Part shown: positions 5,269 to 5,760 of the stretch, piece by piece
Position numbering within the stretch: the stretch's first letter is position 1
Layout: the number at the start of each line of letters is the position of its first letter
Assembly: GCA_019119745.1 (NCBI GenBank)
Contig: DWWI01000067.1
Coordinates: 1 to 5,760, forward strand
Length of the DNA: 5,760 nt
Direction: 5' to 3'
From: Candidatus Mediterraneibacter gallistercoris
GTDB lineage: Bacteria > Bacillota_A > Clostridia > Lachnospirales > Lachnospiraceae
Position numbers and translations under genes: made by a program
Notes under the pieces: generated by a model
What the model saw: only the letters and a program-made list of their open reading frames with translations
What the model was told of the DNA's origin: nothing
Database searches by the model: none

Positions 5269-5760
5269 TCTCAGGAAAAGCTTCGGCGATCTTGAGATCT
5301 TAAAAGGAATCAATATCACGATCAACAAAGGCGATATCGTCGCGGTGCTCGGCCCGTCAGGTTCCGGCAAGAGTACATTTCTCCGGTGCCTGAACTGTAT
5401 GGAGGATCCGACGTCGGGCAGCATTATATTTAAGGGCGTTGACATTGCCGACATGAAGGTCGACATCAATGTGCACCGCCGCCATATGGGGATGGTGTTC
5501 CAGCATTTCAATCTGTTTAACAATAAGACGGTGCTCCAGAACGTGATGCTGGCCCCGGCTTATCTGCGGTGCCAGGACCTGAAGAAAGCGAAGCGGAAGA
5601 ACCGCATGATCCGTCTGAAAAATGTATTCCGCAGCCGGAAGGAAGACCTGATCCCGATCACGACGACGAAGGAGCAGATCAAAAGCGAGGCGAAGAAGCA
5701 GGCGATGGATCTCTTGAAGCGTATCGGGCTGGACGACAAGGCGGACGTCTATCCGTCCAC
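5252..5760 (+). CDS. Amino acid ABC transporter ATP-binding protein, 3' end beyond window
   Basis: The 169 visible codons encode the N-terminal two thirds of a GlnQ/HisP-type ATPase that powers the importer on the cytoplasmic face. The GTG start overlaps the permease end by 17 nt. Visible landmarks are the A-loop region KSFG (9-12), Walker A GPSGSGKST (34-42) and the Q-loop with Q84 in MVFQHFNLF (81-89). The signature LSGGQ, Walker B and H-loop would lie beyond the edge. After NVMLAPAY the protein has about 60 residues up to RIGLDDKADVYPS, where ordinary relatives have about 26. The extra, strongly basic stretch (KKAKRKNRMIRLKNVFRSRK and following residues) is an insertion in the helical subdomain near the permease contact. 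The reading frame is open throughout, so this is not a frameshift. Confidence 0.94.
   Translation, partial: MIDVINLRKSFGDLEILKGINITINKGDIVAVLGPSGSGKSTFLRCLNCMEDPTSGSIIFKGVDIADMKVDINVHRRHMGMVFQHFNLFNNKTVLQNVMLAPAYLRCQDLKKAKRKNRMIRLKNVFRSRKEDLIPITTTKEQIKSEAKKQAMDLLKRIGLDDKADVYPS

Noticed and set aside
5227..5523. Minus-strand frame at the permease/ATPase junction
   Set aside because: It lies opposite the Walker A and Q-loop coding sequence of the ATPase, which is clearly the real gene.

Overview
The window looks like a chromosomal segment from a Gram-positive anaerobe of the class Clostridia, most likely the family Lachnospiraceae. This is inferred from strong AGGAGG-type ribosome sites, moderate GC, codon use, and the style of the secreted hydrolase and the lipoprotein. 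No marker gene settles the taxonomy.

Layout: Positions 1-428 hold no confident gene. They contain a large nested inverted repeat (264-394) and reading frames that look broken. A secreted coiled-coil/cell-wall-hydrolase protein lies on the minus strand (429-1574). A short divergent intergenic region (1575-1728) carries two back-to-back promoters whose boxes interlock. To the right, on the plus strand, are a Cof-type HAD phosphatase (1729-2559) and uppP (2600-3427), 40 nt apart and probably cotranscribed. A new promoter in 3428-3541, flanked by two short AT-rich palindromes that resemble arginine-repressor boxes, starts a polar amino acid ABC importer: substrate-binding lipoprotein (3542-4423), permease (4558-5268) and ATPase (5252 to the window edge, incomplete).

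How the genes relate: UppP recycles the undecaprenyl carrier used for wall synthesis, and the minus-strand hydrolase probably remodels that wall, so the left half has a loose cell-envelope theme. The right half is one functional unit: a lipid-anchored receptor captures an amino acid, the membrane permease passes it through, and the ATPase drives transport.

Most notable points: (1) the substrate-binding protein appears circularly permuted, with the usual C-terminal strand and helix of the fold placed right after the lipobox and absent from the C-terminus; (2) the ATPase carries a basic insertion of about 34 residues in its helical domain; (3) the gap between receptor and permease can form two mutually exclusive RNA hairpins, one of which buries the permease ribosome site; (4) an unexplained structured palindromic element lies at the left end. 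All come from reading the sequence; no database search was possible.
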